The notes under the pieces: model-generated | The model's input: the letters and a program-made list of their open reading frames with translations, nothing else | Told to the model about the DNA's origin: nothing | The model's database searches: none | DNA from: Diploptera punctata | Taxonomy: Eukaryota > Arthropoda > Insecta > Blattodea > Blaberidae | DNA: 64,000 nucleotides | NCBI GenBank assembly: GCA_030220185.1 | Contig: JASPKZ010005710.1 | Location: forward strand, 62,001 to 126,000 | Direction: 5' to 3' | Shown here: piece after piece, positions 21,340 to 32,739 of the stretch | How the letters are laid out: each line of letters starts with the position of its first letter | Numbering within the stretch: position 1 is the first letter of the stretch | Position numbers and translations under genes: made by a program

Positions 21340-21935
21340 ATAATCGTAAAATTAGTTTTCTATATCTCATTATTTTTCTTTGTTTTTTATATACATTAGA
21401 CAGGGACAATTTAATATGTCTTGCTTGAATACATTTTATTATTAGTTTTAGTCTTAATTTTAACTAAGATTAACTGGTTGCATTATAGATCGTAATACCG
21501 GATAATAGATATTATCTTTTTGATCAAATTTTTATTTAGTATTTAATATTAGAGTTAATTGAGATTGTTATAGTCTGATGTAATATATGTTTTTCCTGGT
21601 GAGTGGAAGAGAAGGCCACATGGCCTTAACTCCACCAGACTAAATAAATCTAATCTAATGTAATCTAAAATGAATGAAAATATCAGAAAAACATGTGCAT
21701 TCGAAGATATTAAAGAATGAGTATATAGTAAAAAACAAGAATGGGGTGCGCATATAAGCAAGATGGACAGCAATAGAATTGTCAAGACTGCAAATGATAA
21801 TCTACTTAGGGGCAGAAGATAACAGGGATGTCCCAGAAGGCGGTGGTATGATGACCTAAGATGAGACAACAAGGATTGGAGAAATAACAGTTTTAAACCT
21901 AAATGGAAGAATGAAGAAGAAGAAGATTAAATTGG
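21340..21935 (+). pseudogene. LINE 3' UTR-like block plus LINE C-terminus
   Basis: At 21594-21650 gagaaggccacatggcctta resembles a LINE 3' end also seen in reverse at 54274-54340. From 21661 the decayed frame CAFEDIKE..WGAHISKMDSNRIVK is a LINE C-terminus with several stops and a (GAA)n tail. The upstream part is AT-rich. Confidence 0.55.
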
Positions 21936-23403
21936 AGAAATTCAATTTCAGATGCCAGCTTATTTAAGAGTACTGGACTGCACAGTAAATGAATAATGGA
22001 TCACGGAAAGAGTACCTATTAAGTATTGTATAATTTGACATAGATTTAAATAATATCTACTGATTTACTTTTTCATTCTTTATTAAATACATTGCCAATA
22101 TAAGGGTTAATTTCATTGTAAAGTATACATTGGGACGAAGTAAAAATGGCGGTTGCTAGAGCGAATTTTTAATTTCGGGTTTCTAGTAATTCCCCACTTA
22201 AAATAGTTGGATTTCGCTTTCTTTTTAGGAATGTCTTCCTCGGTTTATTTTAATAGCATATGCCTAAGTTTCGTTGCAAAACATCGAAAATTGGACCGTC
22301 AGAGCAATTTTTAATTTTTATTTCAGGTTAATCCTACACCTAATTGTCTGGTTTTGCTGCTTAACGAACTGTACCTTACATTTTTTAATTTATTGCTATT
22401 TATCAAGTTTGGTTTTGATAAAATAAAATTTGCTGCCTCTAGAGCGGTAACGGTCATATATATTAAGGTAGTCTTTATATTCGACTTCTCGTATTTCATT
22501 CCGCACACTCTCTATTCCCCCCCCCTTTGGTTATAAGAAGTAATTCAAAGTCCATTTTGTTTAATTTAAAATGAGGAACCCATGCCGCATTGAGCTAGTA
22601 TAGGCGCGACATTGAAAAGAAAATGTCGATAAAAATGGTAATGATTTATTTAATTTCATTAAAACTGCTGTGTTTTAAAATATTTATTGATTTATTTATC
22701 TTGTTTGAAACAATTGAAAAATAAAAATATCTTTGCTGTAAGTAATTCTATATTTATAAATTTAGATCCGTGAGGCACGAGTTAATGTTAATATATTGTA
22801 ATGAAATTTGAAACAACTATCAAATTGGGTCAAAAGAAAAAAATGAGGATGTGCATTTAAATCAGACGACATTTTAGTTCCACCCTTCTAAATAAGGACT
22901 ACCATACTCTTGTATGTACGATTAATTTATATCCACACTTTTGAAAATTAAACTTTATGGGCCTATACATAAAGCAAATAGGGAACAACTTAAGGTGTAT
23001 GCCCTTTTTTTTCATCACACTAACTTGCCCATTTTCTCGCCTAATTAAATAATTTGAGTGCATATTACTTAATAAACGGTAAAGTAATCCTCAACTAAAC
23101 TCTCGTCTGTAGATCTTTTGGCACATGCGCATGATGTATGGTTGGAACTTAGAAAAAATGTCTTGTCACATGTTGGAAAGTATTTCCTAGTCTTTTTTTT
23201 TTTATTATTTCAAAATTGTTTCATATCCTGTATTTATAAAACAACAAAAGAGGTTAAAAATGAAGCAAAATATGACATTCGTTACGATGGATTGACACAA
23301 TGTAAACTCCTAAATAATAATTAACCAAATTTAATAAGCTATTTAAATTAGAATTCCATAATTGGCGGCAATCGATACAACAGGCAAATGACACTTAATA
23401 ACG
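21936..23403. other. Non-coding sequence with weak repeat traces
   Basis: About 22030-22110 may be a PB-MITE relic because it ends in taagggttaa. The block near 22220-22330 recurs at 57985-58095 (ttcctcg(g/c)tttattt, aatagcatat), so it is an old dispersed repeat. No gene is seen. Confidence 0.35.
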
Positions 23404-24118
23404 TAGGGCAAGGCATTTAATGACCTAAAAATTGGTACAAAATGCAATAAAAAATGCATTTATGACCTAAAAATGCAAAAAATTACCAATAAAATAAAAA
23501 AAGACAAATAAAAAGTTAAGAATTACCAATAAAAATACTATTTATTAGATTAAGTACTCACTTGATTACTGAATTACATAAAATTTAACTTAACATCAAA
23601 ATATTAAAAGAAAAGTATTTACAAAATACATATTACAGTACCTTTTATTGCAGAAAATCCATTTCAATTACACAGTGCACTTTTACAGCAATTTTGAATT
23701 GCAGTTAACAATCAGAATAAGGGTAGAAGCTAGCATAAGCTCTAAGAAATTGGATAAAATTCCTAGAAGTGGGCAAGATCATTATGCACATACCTTGAAA
23801 AATAGGGGTAGTAGTTAGCAAAACAACTACTTAATTCCAAGAAATTGTATTGACAAGTAAAAATACTGAATTATAATAAAAATCTTAAATCAAATACAAA
23901 TAATGTCACAGCCTTCCGGAAAAGTGTAAAAAATGCTCAAAATGACCTAAAAATTGCCAAAAAATGACATCCCTAGAGAGGTTAAGAAAATGCAAAAAAA
24001 TGACCTAACAAATTGCTTTTATTTAATCCATTTTTTAATGCCGTACATTTTCATACATGCAAGCAATGTTTCAACCTTCATAAGAAAAAGATGCAAAATC
24101 ATTAATTACCGTGCCCTA
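23404..24118 (+). mobile_element. hAT-type MITE, 715 bp
   Basis: The termini are tagggcaaggcatttaatga on the left and the inverted tcattaattaccgtgcccta on the right. Subterminal copies of tgacctaaaaa recur at 23423, 23461 and 23943. Its partner at 50461-51174 has the same length in opposite orientation. Start TAGGG with 8-bp duplication at the partner indicates hAT. Confidence 0.85.
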
Positions 24119-24606
24119 CTCATAAGCATTCCATACATCATGCACATGAGCATTGGTTGAAATTATTGATTAAAAAAACATAGGTCATATTATTACATCA
24201 AATATCTTACCGATAGTACAAATATCCTTCAATGCATTTAGTACTTCATAAAGCAATGAGACACGTTGTCAATACTCAATATGATATGACATTTATTTTC
24301 TCAAGTAATTATTTTTACTCACGAAAAGAAATTTGAGAAATAAACAGATCGTGTTGAAAAAATATGAATGGTTTTAACTGGAAAAGACAAGATATAGGCC
24401 TATTAGGATTTTTTTAATCATCATCCGTTAGTATTCAACTCATTGTTGGCGGTTATCAGAATACGTAACTTTTTTTATTTTTATTTATTTCTTTAAATTG
24501 CCAAGTAACGAATTCAAAATGGTAAATTTATTTTAAGATACAGAAGGCAGCATAAATCAGTTAACCGAAAATGCAAATATATTATTTTCTGTATCCTACA
24601 ACATCT
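24119..24606. other. AT-rich non-coding sequence
   Basis: Nothing recognisable. Confidence 0.35.
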
Positions 24607-24966
24607 ATACAAAAAAAGAAACAATTATCGAAATTATTCAAAGTGACCGCCATTGTTGTTTAAGAATTTATGACATCGTTTTAACACTGATTTGCAGATG
24701 TTATCACACAATTTCCCATTATTACCAAAAGTGTTTTCAAATTCATGTTCAATCAAATCCTGTAAACGTTGCAGGTTTAGCAGTTTTGTACTGAAATTAC
24801 TTAAAACTTTGTCCTTCAAAATGTCCCACATTGAAAAATCACACGACGAGAGGTCTGGTGATCTAGGTGGCCAATCGATTTTATCACGCCTTTCAATCCA
24901 CTCTTCAAAATAGACATCCAAAAATGCAAGTTTCCATGTTCCTCTTTCATTCCGCTTTCGTGTCAC
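24607..24966 (-). pseudogene. Mariner/Tc1-type transposase, C-terminal fragment
   Basis: A 110-codon frame carries WIERRDKIDWPPRSPDLSSCDFSMWDILK. The WPPRSPDL..xDF block holds the third catalytic aspartate of the mariner DDE/D domain. It ends with the NNNGGHFE C-terminus. The first two acidic residues and the DNA-binding domain are absent, and LINE-A sequence follows upstream, so the gene is broken. Confidence 0.85.
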
Positions 24967-24974
24967 ATCTCCTG

Positions 24975-25228
24975 ATCATCGCAGTCTATGTTACTTAACT
25001 GGTCTTGTTATATCTGGTTTTCTATAAAGATCATATAGCCCACTGTTATGAAGTCTCCTCCATTCATTAGTCTGTTCATCTCTCTTTGGTCCAAAAATCT
25101 TCCTAAGAACTTTATTCTCAAATGCTCGTAATCTTTCTCCTCCCTTAAAATAAAAGCCCATGTTTCGCATCCATATAACTGGGAGAATAACAGTTTTATA
25201 TATTTTCAGTTTTTTTTGACAAGAGTCC
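24975..25228 (-). pseudogene. LINE-A fragment
   Basis: It reads in reverse from the RRLxWAGH region back through FGPKRDEQTNEWRRLHN to LKIYKTVILPV. It is truncated at both ends and abuts the mariner remnant. Confidence 0.85.
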
Positions 25229-25231
25229 CTG

Positions 25232-25266
<35 letters not shown>
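25219..25266. repeat. (TA)n microsatellite
   Basis: Simple repeat. Confidence 0.95.
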
Positions 25267-25268
<2 letters not shown>

Positions 25269-26249
25269 AGCATGCGCATTGAAGAAGTAAATTGCAGTCC
25301 CACGTTGTGGTGACATTTTGAAGCAGTAATTCTCTTCATGCCCGATGTTGTAGTAACATTTTGAAGAAGGATGTATGTCCCAAAATACAAGAATTACTGG
25401 TTCAAGTTGGGTAGAGCCGGATTCTCTTCTCAAGGTCGGAAGTTGGTACACTGGATAGGAAAACACTTCAAAATAATAAAAATTGTTTCTTGTAGAAATA
25501 ATTACAAATTTATTCACTTCGTAGGTTCCCAGCAGATTAGGTAAATGTAAATGTTATTATTCTTCCCTATCAATTAAAATGAATTATTTTCTTTCCTGGA
25601 GTCAATTATTCTTGTATTAAATATTACATTTTATCTTGAGACCTATTCTTGCTTCTATCTTTGTGGAAAGTTGTATGCAGAATGTCTAGTGTAATTGTTT
25701 TATAATTTTAAGACCATTATTACATCACATGATGTTATATTTAAATTCTATTGGTTAATAGTCCTTTAAATATAAGGTTTAAATTGATTTGTTAAATCAA
25801 AAAGTTAATTGTTTTAACATCCAATCAGAGTTTACTTTACAATCAATTAAGAATATGAAGTTAAGCAGGTGCTCTTATTACAGTTATAACAGAAAGCTTT
25901 ATAATTTTGACAACAATGACTTAAACAATTTTAAAAACATTTTTTACAAAAACTGTTATGTAATACAAATTCTTTAATTGTTACTGAGACATTTTTATTC
26001 AACAATAACCAACAATGAATTATTTAGATGTTTTTATTTATTTAAATATTAAACGAATTTTAAAATACAAAATTATTAGCTTAAACTTTCATATTTATTA
26101 TAATATTAAAATCTTGCTATAACATCCAGAATTGAGACTGTGGAATATTTGATTTAAAATTTACCAAATTTGTTATTGACTATGTTCATTACATAATGTA
26201 TTATTATGTGTGAACATATAAAGTATTTGGTTTTATGCGCGTGTTGACT
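25267..26249. other. AT-rich non-coding sequence
   Basis: No gene is seen. Confidence 0.35.
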
Positions 26250-26410
26250 CTTAATATCTCTTTATTATCGCCTAATAATACAACATAATCAGCTTAAACT
26301 GACAGTTTATTAATACAGTTGAGTTCTAGGTCATCTTCATCCTCCAGAGATTTGATGTCATGCTCTAGTAAAAAATTAAATAAAGAGGAAATAGTGTGTT
26401 TCCTTGCTTT
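26250..26410 (-). pseudogene. LINE-A fragment, RT active-site region
   Basis: It matches in reverse the part of LINE-A that encodes YADDVVLLAD and the upstream LEHDIKSLE block, as seen intact at 33120-33250. It is short and decayed. Confidence 0.7.
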
Positions 26411-26685
26411 AACGAATTGTGAATTTTAAAAGTGATTTCTGGTTTATATGTATTCATTGTATTTCTAGACCACAACGGAGTTTGGCGAAATATTATTTTT
26501 GCTCGATAGTGAGTTCTGTCGTACTTACAGCAATGGCGACCATGATTGAAAGTTCAATTTCCTAAATTTCGGGGTTGCCAACCTATAAATAACTAAATAA
26601 CTATACTGTAATATTACAAATTACCTACCTAGAGCTGGAAGTAAAACCACTGCCCACTGCCCTTTATGTATACTACGTACAATCT

Positions 26686-27204
26686 CGGGGCACGCCGTAG
26701 CGTAGTGGTTAAGGCACTACGCTACAAGCCGGAAGGTAGAGGGTTAGAGTCCCGGTGGGGTCAGGATTTTTAAACTGACCCAAACTTTCTGGCGGCACTA
26801 TGGCCCTGGTTGACTCAGCCTCTAACGGAAATGAGTACCAGTCACTTGTTCTGGGGTAAAGTCGGCCGTCACGCAGGGCTGACAACCCGGCTAACATCAA
26901 GTGCCGATTATTCAGAAAAAGTGGTAGCCTTAACCTCCTACAGAGATATATGATCAACCAGCCAGTGTAGGGGTGACATGTGGTCAGCATGTCGAGTCCG
27001 CTAGCCGTTATAGCTGGTTTTCTCAACTTGGAGCCGCTACTTACTGTAGCTACCCAAATGCCTCACGATGCTGGGTGGGCACCGGTCCCATACTGGCCGA
27101 AATACCATGAGAAAATGTCTTCCCCATGGGGACTCGAACCATCGCAAGTCCCGTAGCTCTGCGCCAAGGCTTCCTAGCTTAGCCACTCGGCTACGGCGCG
27201 GGAC
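26686..27204. mobile_element. Composite SINE-B plus inverted SINE-C in one insertion
   Basis: It starts with a SINE-B head on the plus strand (gcacgccgtagcgtagtgg) that runs to aacctccta. From about 26940 it continues as SINE-C read in reverse, ending in the SINE-C head (ccgagtgg.. reversed) at 27204. One 11-bp target duplication, acgtacaatct at 26675-26685 and 27205-27215, brackets the whole. The two tRNA heads face outward and both 3' ends are lost at the internal junction. Confidence 0.88.
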
Positions 27205-27215
27205 ACGTACAATCT

Positions 27216-28005
27216 ATATACAAAAATATATCCAAAAGGTAGTGTTAATATACATTATACGAAACAAATTACTGCATTTTAAATTAATTTAAGTTATTTG
27301 AAACAATGTAAAACAATAAATACATACTTGCCGCCATTTTATCACTAATATTGTCTTACGACCTCCTGTAGTTTCAACTAATAAACATTGCCCACACTGT
27401 TAATGTTAGTCAATTGTTTATAATGAACGCAAATATTTCCAACAAAGATGTTATTATTTTACTATTATTAATTATTTTATAAACACCATCGTGCAAAAAA
27501 TAATGTACAACGTACGTTTGTGAAGTGTTTTACAGGATCTCAAAAATTAAAAACCTAGCTATCGCTCAGTTTTTAATCATTTCCTCACTTCTGTAAAAAC
27601 CACTTCCCAACCTCGCATTGTAATATTCTATTAAATGTCCATTTTAAGTTTGGAGCCTTCTTACTTGATTTAGAAAATAATTAAGGTCAGCGTCCATTTT
27701 CCACTCTCGTCTCTTAAATATAAATCACCTATATATCACGATTAAAAATTGGCACATTGTCATCCCTGGGAAGAGCTGTTCCCTTGTTGACGTTCAGGGC
27801 ACATCTCACGGTGATTATGATCTATTGCTTCCTCTCCTTCACAATAAGATAAATCTTGTTGCAGGCTGACCCTGTATTTAAATTAGAGGGGAGTTGTGTT
27901 GACCCACGCAACTTGGCTGCAAAATTCAGTAACCTGAATTGAGGGACTTAATCAAATCGTGGTCAAATGCTAAGAAAAATGAAGAGATTGTAAATTAAAT
28001 GCTTC
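27216..28005. other. Non-coding sequence
   Basis: No gene or named repeat. Confidence 0.35.
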
Positions 28006-28078
28006 TGCAGTACTGGCTCATGTGGTAGCATACATGCTTTCTAACTTGCGAACCCGGGTTCGACACCCGGCGGGGTTG
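28006..28078 (+). repeat. tRNA-like sequence, degraded
   Basis: It has a D-arm-like ggctcatgtggtagca and a strong T arm (cccgggttcgacacccgg). The anticodon arm does not fold well. Related fragments lie near 5876 and 50335, so it is probably a SINE head. Confidence 0.5.
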
Positions 28079-28084
28079 AAAATT

Positions 28085-28345
28085 TTAATTGCTGTACATA
28101 CATAGTGTTCTGCGCAAGAGCATATCTTTAATAAGAAACTCAGATTTCCTCAACTCAGCTTTCCTTTTTGTATCCGCATACAAATCATTTATTTTAATAT
28201 AGTCTATTATCTGATATATTTTTCTGCCTCTGACCATCTTTCCGTTCATCATTCGTACTAGGGCATCCATCAGCAGGCAGTTTATTTTTAGCCAGTCACC
28301 AATCCAATTTATTTTCCTCTTCTTTATGAGTTCCAACATTGTTCT
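28085..28345 (-). pseudogene. RTE-like LINE, C-terminal fragment
   Basis: An 84-codon frame reads MLELIKKRKINWIGDWLKIN then DALVRMMNGKMVRGRKIYQI and YADTKRKAELR. It matches the W.GH..R and G.R.R.R.Y.MID pattern at the end of RTE-type LINE proteins. Confidence 0.75.
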
Positions 28346-28374
28346 TCATTCGCACAAAAAAACACATTGATAAA

Positions 28375-28800
28375 ACATTGGTGGAATCTGTTGCAATGCA
28401 TGAAAGTGAAGTATGGACAATCAATAAATACTACAAGAATAGACTAATAGCTCTAGAAATGGATTAATTACGTAGAAGTGCCAAAAAGTCAAAATTAGAA
28501 CATATCACAAATAAGGATATTAGAAACATAATGGGAGCAGAAGAAAGCATTATTAAAAGAATCGAGGAGAAGGAATTAAAATGGTTAGGATATATTTTAA
28601 GAATGGAAGATGAGTGATGGCCGAAACAACTATATCTATGGCAACCGACCAGAAAGAGGAAAAAAAAAAAAGGAGACCAAAGTTGACATGGAAGGAAAGC
28701 ATGAGGATAGTAATGCAAGCAAGAGGGCTAAGCATTGAAGATGCCCAAGATCGCAGGCTTTGGAGGTTTGGCACGAGAAGACGGCAGCTGCTGTAAAAAC
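28375..28800 (+). pseudogene. RTE-like LINE, C-terminal fragment
   Basis: The order is SCNACMKVKYGQS-like start, MDYLRRSAKKSKLEH, IKRIEEKELKWLGYILRMEDE, then RRPKLTWKESMRIVMQARGLSIEDAQDRRLWRFG in pieces, with stops between. The minus-strand relative at 48238-48690 shares every block. Confidence 0.8.
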
Positions 28801-28812
28801 GAAGATAGATAA

Positions 28813-28814
<2 letters not shown>

Positions 28815-28846
<32 letters not shown>

Positions 28847-28866
28847 TTATTATTATTATTATTATT
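28815..28866. repeat. (ATT)n microsatellite
   Basis: Simple repeat behind the LINE fragment. Confidence 0.95.
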
Positions 28867-29309
28867 CTCATAAATCCGATAACATTGTATAAAACTTTTT
28901 TTCTTATAAAGGGCGCTTGTTTCAGCTGAAAACTCATTTAATGTACACATGGAATTAGGCCTTTTAGAAAAGAACGATTCTTTATTATTCACGATTTAAT
29001 TCATCCTGTAACTATAGAATGTGAATATAATTTGTTATTAAAACAACCAAACTACTTCATATTGCTGTTTGTATTGTAAATATTGAAAGATGAACCTAGC
29101 GCGGCAGTGTTAAAACCTTGACGTTCGCCTGCGGCTTTCATGCAACCGACTTAAATAAACTGAAAAATGATACCAGACAGTGTTTAAAAATTACGTAAAA
29201 TGTCTGTCCTTCAATATTCCTTAAGTAAATTGTTTTAATGAGCCAATTTTCACGATTTAATAGCGTACAGTGGCTAAACTTTAAAATATGAAATTTCTGT
29301 TAACATTGC
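28867..29309. other. Non-coding sequence
   Basis: Nothing recognisable. Confidence 0.35.
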
Positions 29310-29472
29310 AATAATAGTAATAATAATTTTTATTTATATACAGAATTTTAATATTTACACATCTTTCTGTGCCTAAATTGTATTTCTCTTCTCCACTCGT
29401 CTCTCTCCATCCAATCCATGTCCTCCAGTCCTCTTGCTCTCATTCCAGTTCTTATTTCCTGCATCCACGAGT
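29310..29472 (-). pseudogene. LINE 3' end, singleton relative of the 46-48 kb array
   Basis: It matches the array unit from tttatttatatacagaattt to cctgcatccacgag and then switches to a TAA repeat, so it is about half a unit. Confidence 0.85.
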
Positions 29473-29489
29473 ATAATAATAATAATAAC

Positions 29490-29528
<39 letters not shown>

Positions 29529-29530
29529 CA
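29473..29530. repeat. (TAA)n microsatellite
   Basis: Simple repeat with one TAACAA interruption. Confidence 0.95.
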
Positions 29531-29554
29531 TCATAATAGGGCATTCGATAGGTA

Positions 29555-29795
29555 ATGGCAACACTTATTTTTTTTATTTATTTCTTTGCAGTTTTCTGTT
29601 TGTTTACACTGTTGTTCTTTTTTGTCTTTACCTTTGTTAACTTTTTTTAACCTATTCACACATACAAACACAAGACATGACACACACCCAGACCCAAGGT
29701 GGAGATTTAAAATCCCCTACCCCGCCGGGAATCGAACCCGGGTCGCCGGAGTGGAAGGTAGGGACTCTACCGACTACGCCACGGCGACGGACAAA
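29555..29795 (-). mobile_element. SINE-D, minus strand
   Basis: The head is at the right (cgtagtcggtagagtccct read in reverse). The B box and body ctccaccttgggtctg match 10391-10600. Confidence 0.87.
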
Positions 29796-29834
29796 ACATT
29801 TAATTAGGTTCTTACATTGACATTACGTGCTTCA

Positions 29835-29905
29835 GCGTAGGGATGTATGGAGAGCTTATGTCCGCGCGGCCATGAACCTACGGGTTCGATAGAGCCAGTT
29901 AGCTA
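29835..29905 (+). pseudogene. LINE-A, extreme 3' end
   Basis: Only RDVWRAYVRAAMNLRVR and the stop remain. Confidence 0.8.
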
Positions 29906-30440
29906 GATTATTTAAACCAATATTTAGACACAAATGTTGAGTTCTCGAAAAAATGGGCATGTCCCATTTTAATACTGAAGAGCTCAATTGTAAAAAAATC
30001 AGATCAATTTGTTTTAAGTTTATTTTGTTGTTAATAATAATGAATTATGTTTATATGGCCTCCCGGACGTGATCATATGATATTTAAAAGTTAACCTTCA
30101 AATCTTTATTACGATGCAGATGCTGTGATTACTAAAGTAAAATGCACAGTGTAATCATTGTCGATTATCCAATCTTCCTGGCAAGTCAGTTGCGTTTTTC
30201 TTATGCACATACAAAAAACGGATTACTATTGCCTCCCCAATGGCATACTGAAGCGATGTAAGGATGTAAAAATCAGAATTATTTTAATACTAATGCAATC
30301 AAAAAAATATTTTATTTACAAAATCTGTTGAGGAGATACAATAGAACATATCTATGTAAAACCAAATGAAGATGTCAAGTAATTCGAGGGGGAGAGAAAA
30401 TATTTCGCACTTTTTTCTCCAAAAAAAGTAGCCTACTAAT
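29906..30440. other. AT-rich non-coding sequence
   Basis: No gene is seen. Confidence 0.35.
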
Positions 30441-30462
30441 TTTCATAAGTAATGTCACGAGT
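30441..30462 (+). repeat. R600 start, left part, split by LINE-A
   Basis: The bases cataagtaatgtcacgagt are the R600 start and contain the left copy of the 17-bp LINE-A target duplication. The rest continues at 31283. Confidence 0.8.
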
Positions 30463-31282
30463 TGATGTATTATATTGGCCGATAGCGAGGAGATACTAAA
30501 GGACAACACGCACACACTATTGAGTAATACTAAGAAATTGGGACTGGAAGTAAATATCAATAAAACTAAATATATGGTCGCACGTAGAAATTCATTATAT
30601 AATGGAAATGGACAGCTAATGACAAATGAGGGAAATTTTGAGGAAGTGGCTGAATTCAAATACCTACGAACAATGATCACAAATAGGAATGAGATACACA
30701 AAGAAATTAAACATAGGCTCAATTCTGGAAATGCGTGCTATTATGCATTGCAGAGACTCTTGATGTCCCAACTCCTTTCAAAAAACGTTAAACTGAAAAT
30801 ATATAAAACTATTATTCTACCAGTTATATTATATGGGTGCGAAACATGGACTCTTACTTTAAGAGAGGAAAGGAGATTACTAGTATTTGAGAATAAAGTA
30901 CTTAGGAAAATTTTTTGACCAAAGAGAGATGAACAGACAGGTGAATGGAGAAGACTACGTAACAATGAACTACGTAGTCTTTATAGGAAGCCAGATATAA
31001 TAAGAACAGTTAAGTCTCGTAGACTGCGTTGGGCAGGACATGTTGCACGTATGGGAAATGAAAGACTTGCATGGAAGCTTCTTGTAGGAAAGCCAGAGGG
31101 AAAGCGCCCAGTTGGTAGATCAAGAATGAGGTGGGAGAATAACATTAACTATGATTTGAGGGAAGTATATTATACAGGGAATGATTGGAAAGCATTAGCT
31201 CAGGATAGGGATGTATGGAGAGCTTATGTCCGTGCGGCCGTGAACCTACAGGTTCGATAGTGCCAATGAGTAAGTAAGTAAG
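30463..31282 (+). pseudogene. LINE-A, 5' truncated insertion with one nonsense change
   Basis: The best LINE-A copy here. It encodes the end of RT after YADD (DSEEILKDNT, LGLEVNINKTKYMV), the EFKYL..MITNR block, LYGCETWTLTLREERR and the C-terminus RRLRWAGHVARMGNERLAWK. GKPEGKRPVGR and ALAQDRDVWRAYVRA follow. A TGA at 30916-30918, where relatives have GGA, is the main break. It ends in a TAAG-repeat tail. The target duplication is 17 bp (30446-30462 and 31283-31299). RTE-like is my reading from the RT tail and microsatellite end. Confidence 0.92.
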
Positions 31283-31494
31283 TAAGTAATGTCACGAGTG
31301 ATTTCCAAATTATCGATAAATTCATGAGTCACGAAGTGAGGAATTCTATCGCTGAATTCACAGCTGAATTTCAATCTGAATTGATAGACCTTTTAAAAGC
31401 TGCAAAACAGGAAAAAAATACTAAGTTCTTTAAGCTGACAATAATAATTGGAAGAAATTGTTCCAAATCTCTCATTAAATTGATTTTATTTTGA
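31283..31494 (+). repeat. R600 first hairpin arm plus a short open frame
   Basis: R600 sequence runs to about 31345. A 56-codon frame from ATG at 31324 to TGA at 31494 reads MSHEVRNSIAEFTAEFQSEL then IDLLKAAKQEKNTKFFK. It begins inside R600 and has no counterpart in the other copies. It could be a relic of a longer autonomous parent or chance. Confidence 0.45.
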
Positions 31495-31847
31495 TAATGT
31501 TTTATTTATTTTGGAACCTTGGAACGTATTCCCTATATACCCATACAAATTATATTTAATATTCATAGTTTCTACATTCGCGACATATTTATGGAACATA
31601 TCCCCCGCGAATAAGGAGCATTTACTGTACATAGGAACAAAAGAAAGACGTTCCATAATCCTGAAAAATTGGACCGTAAACTCGATTTGTTGCGAAATTC
31701 TCATACTGTTCTGCATGACATACTTTTTTATGACGTCCTTGGCTAGTTTAATTATGAATCTTCTAATGTGCTGTAGATTTCAATAATAACTGTCGGAACT
31801 GGATTTGATAATAAGACAGGGAAATGTGTTATTTTCCGCTTATTAAA
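31495..31847. other. Non-coding sequence
   Basis: Overlapping frames occur on both strands at 31486-31786 without recognisable content. Confidence 0.3.
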
Positions 31848-32519
31848 TCCAATATTTAAAAATTAATGTTTGTTTGTTCGTACTTTATGCGCGGTATCGT
31901 TGATCCCAATGTGTTTTTTTTTTTCAAAATGTTCAGGAGATTCCCGGGATGAACATAGGCTATAAGAGAGTTGAGATACACCCTTAAAACACCCTTTATA
32001 GTGAAAAACGTGAAAAAGTCCCTTTTTTGCCCTTAAATGGCTTAAACTGCCTAAACCGTAACAAATACACAACATTAATGTACTTACTTACTCACTGGCA
32101 CTATCGAACCAGTAGGTTCATGACCGCGCGGACATAATCTCTCCATACATACCTATCCTGAGCTAATGCTTTCCAATCATTCCCTGTATAATATACTTCC
32201 CTCAAATCATAGTTAATGTTATTCTCCCACCTCATTCTTGGTCTACCAACTGGGCGTTTTCCCTCTGGCTTTCCTACAAGAAGATTCCATGCAAGTCTTT
32301 CATTCCCCATACGTGCAACATGTCCTCCCCATCGCAGTCTACGAGACTTAACTGTTCTTATTATATCTGGCTTCCTATAAAGACCATGTAGTTCATTGTT
32401 ATGTAGTCTTCTCCATTCATCTGTCTGTTCATCTCTCTTTGGTCCAAACATTTTCCTAAGTACTTTATTCTCAAATACTTGTAATCTCCTTTCCTCCCTT
32501 AAAGTAAGAGTCCATGTTT

Positions 32520-32739
32520 TTATTATTGATTTCATACATCTCAATGATGGATAAATCATATTTGAAGAGAAAAATTATACGCTCAGACTGGGACTTGGGA
32601 ATTACAATGTATATAGAGAAGGACTTGCGTTTGGATCGGTACTAGCTCAGGTAGCTCAGTTGGTAGAGCACTTGGTCTAGAGAACCAAGGGTCCCGGGTT
32701 CAAGTCCCGGTCTGAGCGTATAATTTTTCTCTTCAAATA
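32520..32739 (+). mobile_element. tRNA-bearing foldback retroposon, copy 1
   Basis: A 220-bp insertion in LINE-A with an exact 15-bp target duplication (taagagtccatgttt at 32505-32519 and 32740-32754). It consists of a 39-bp AT-rich lead, then 39-bp inverted arms at 32559-32597 and 32701-32739 with one mismatch, around a tRNA-like gene. The right arm ends exactly at the duplication. The architecture matches 58469-58837. Confidence 0.85.
32645..32717 (+). tRNA. tRNA-like gene in foldback retroposon copy 1
   Basis: The acceptor is GCTCAGG/TCTGAGC, the D stem GCTC/GAGC and the T stem CCGGG/CCCGG, all paired. The anticodon stem is extended (CTTGGT/ACCAAG), leaving loop CTAGAGA with U33 and anticodon AGA. 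A TTTTT terminator follows at 32724-32728. The extra anticodon-stem pair and short variable loop argue for a tRNA-derived element over a working tRNA. Confidence 0.6.
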
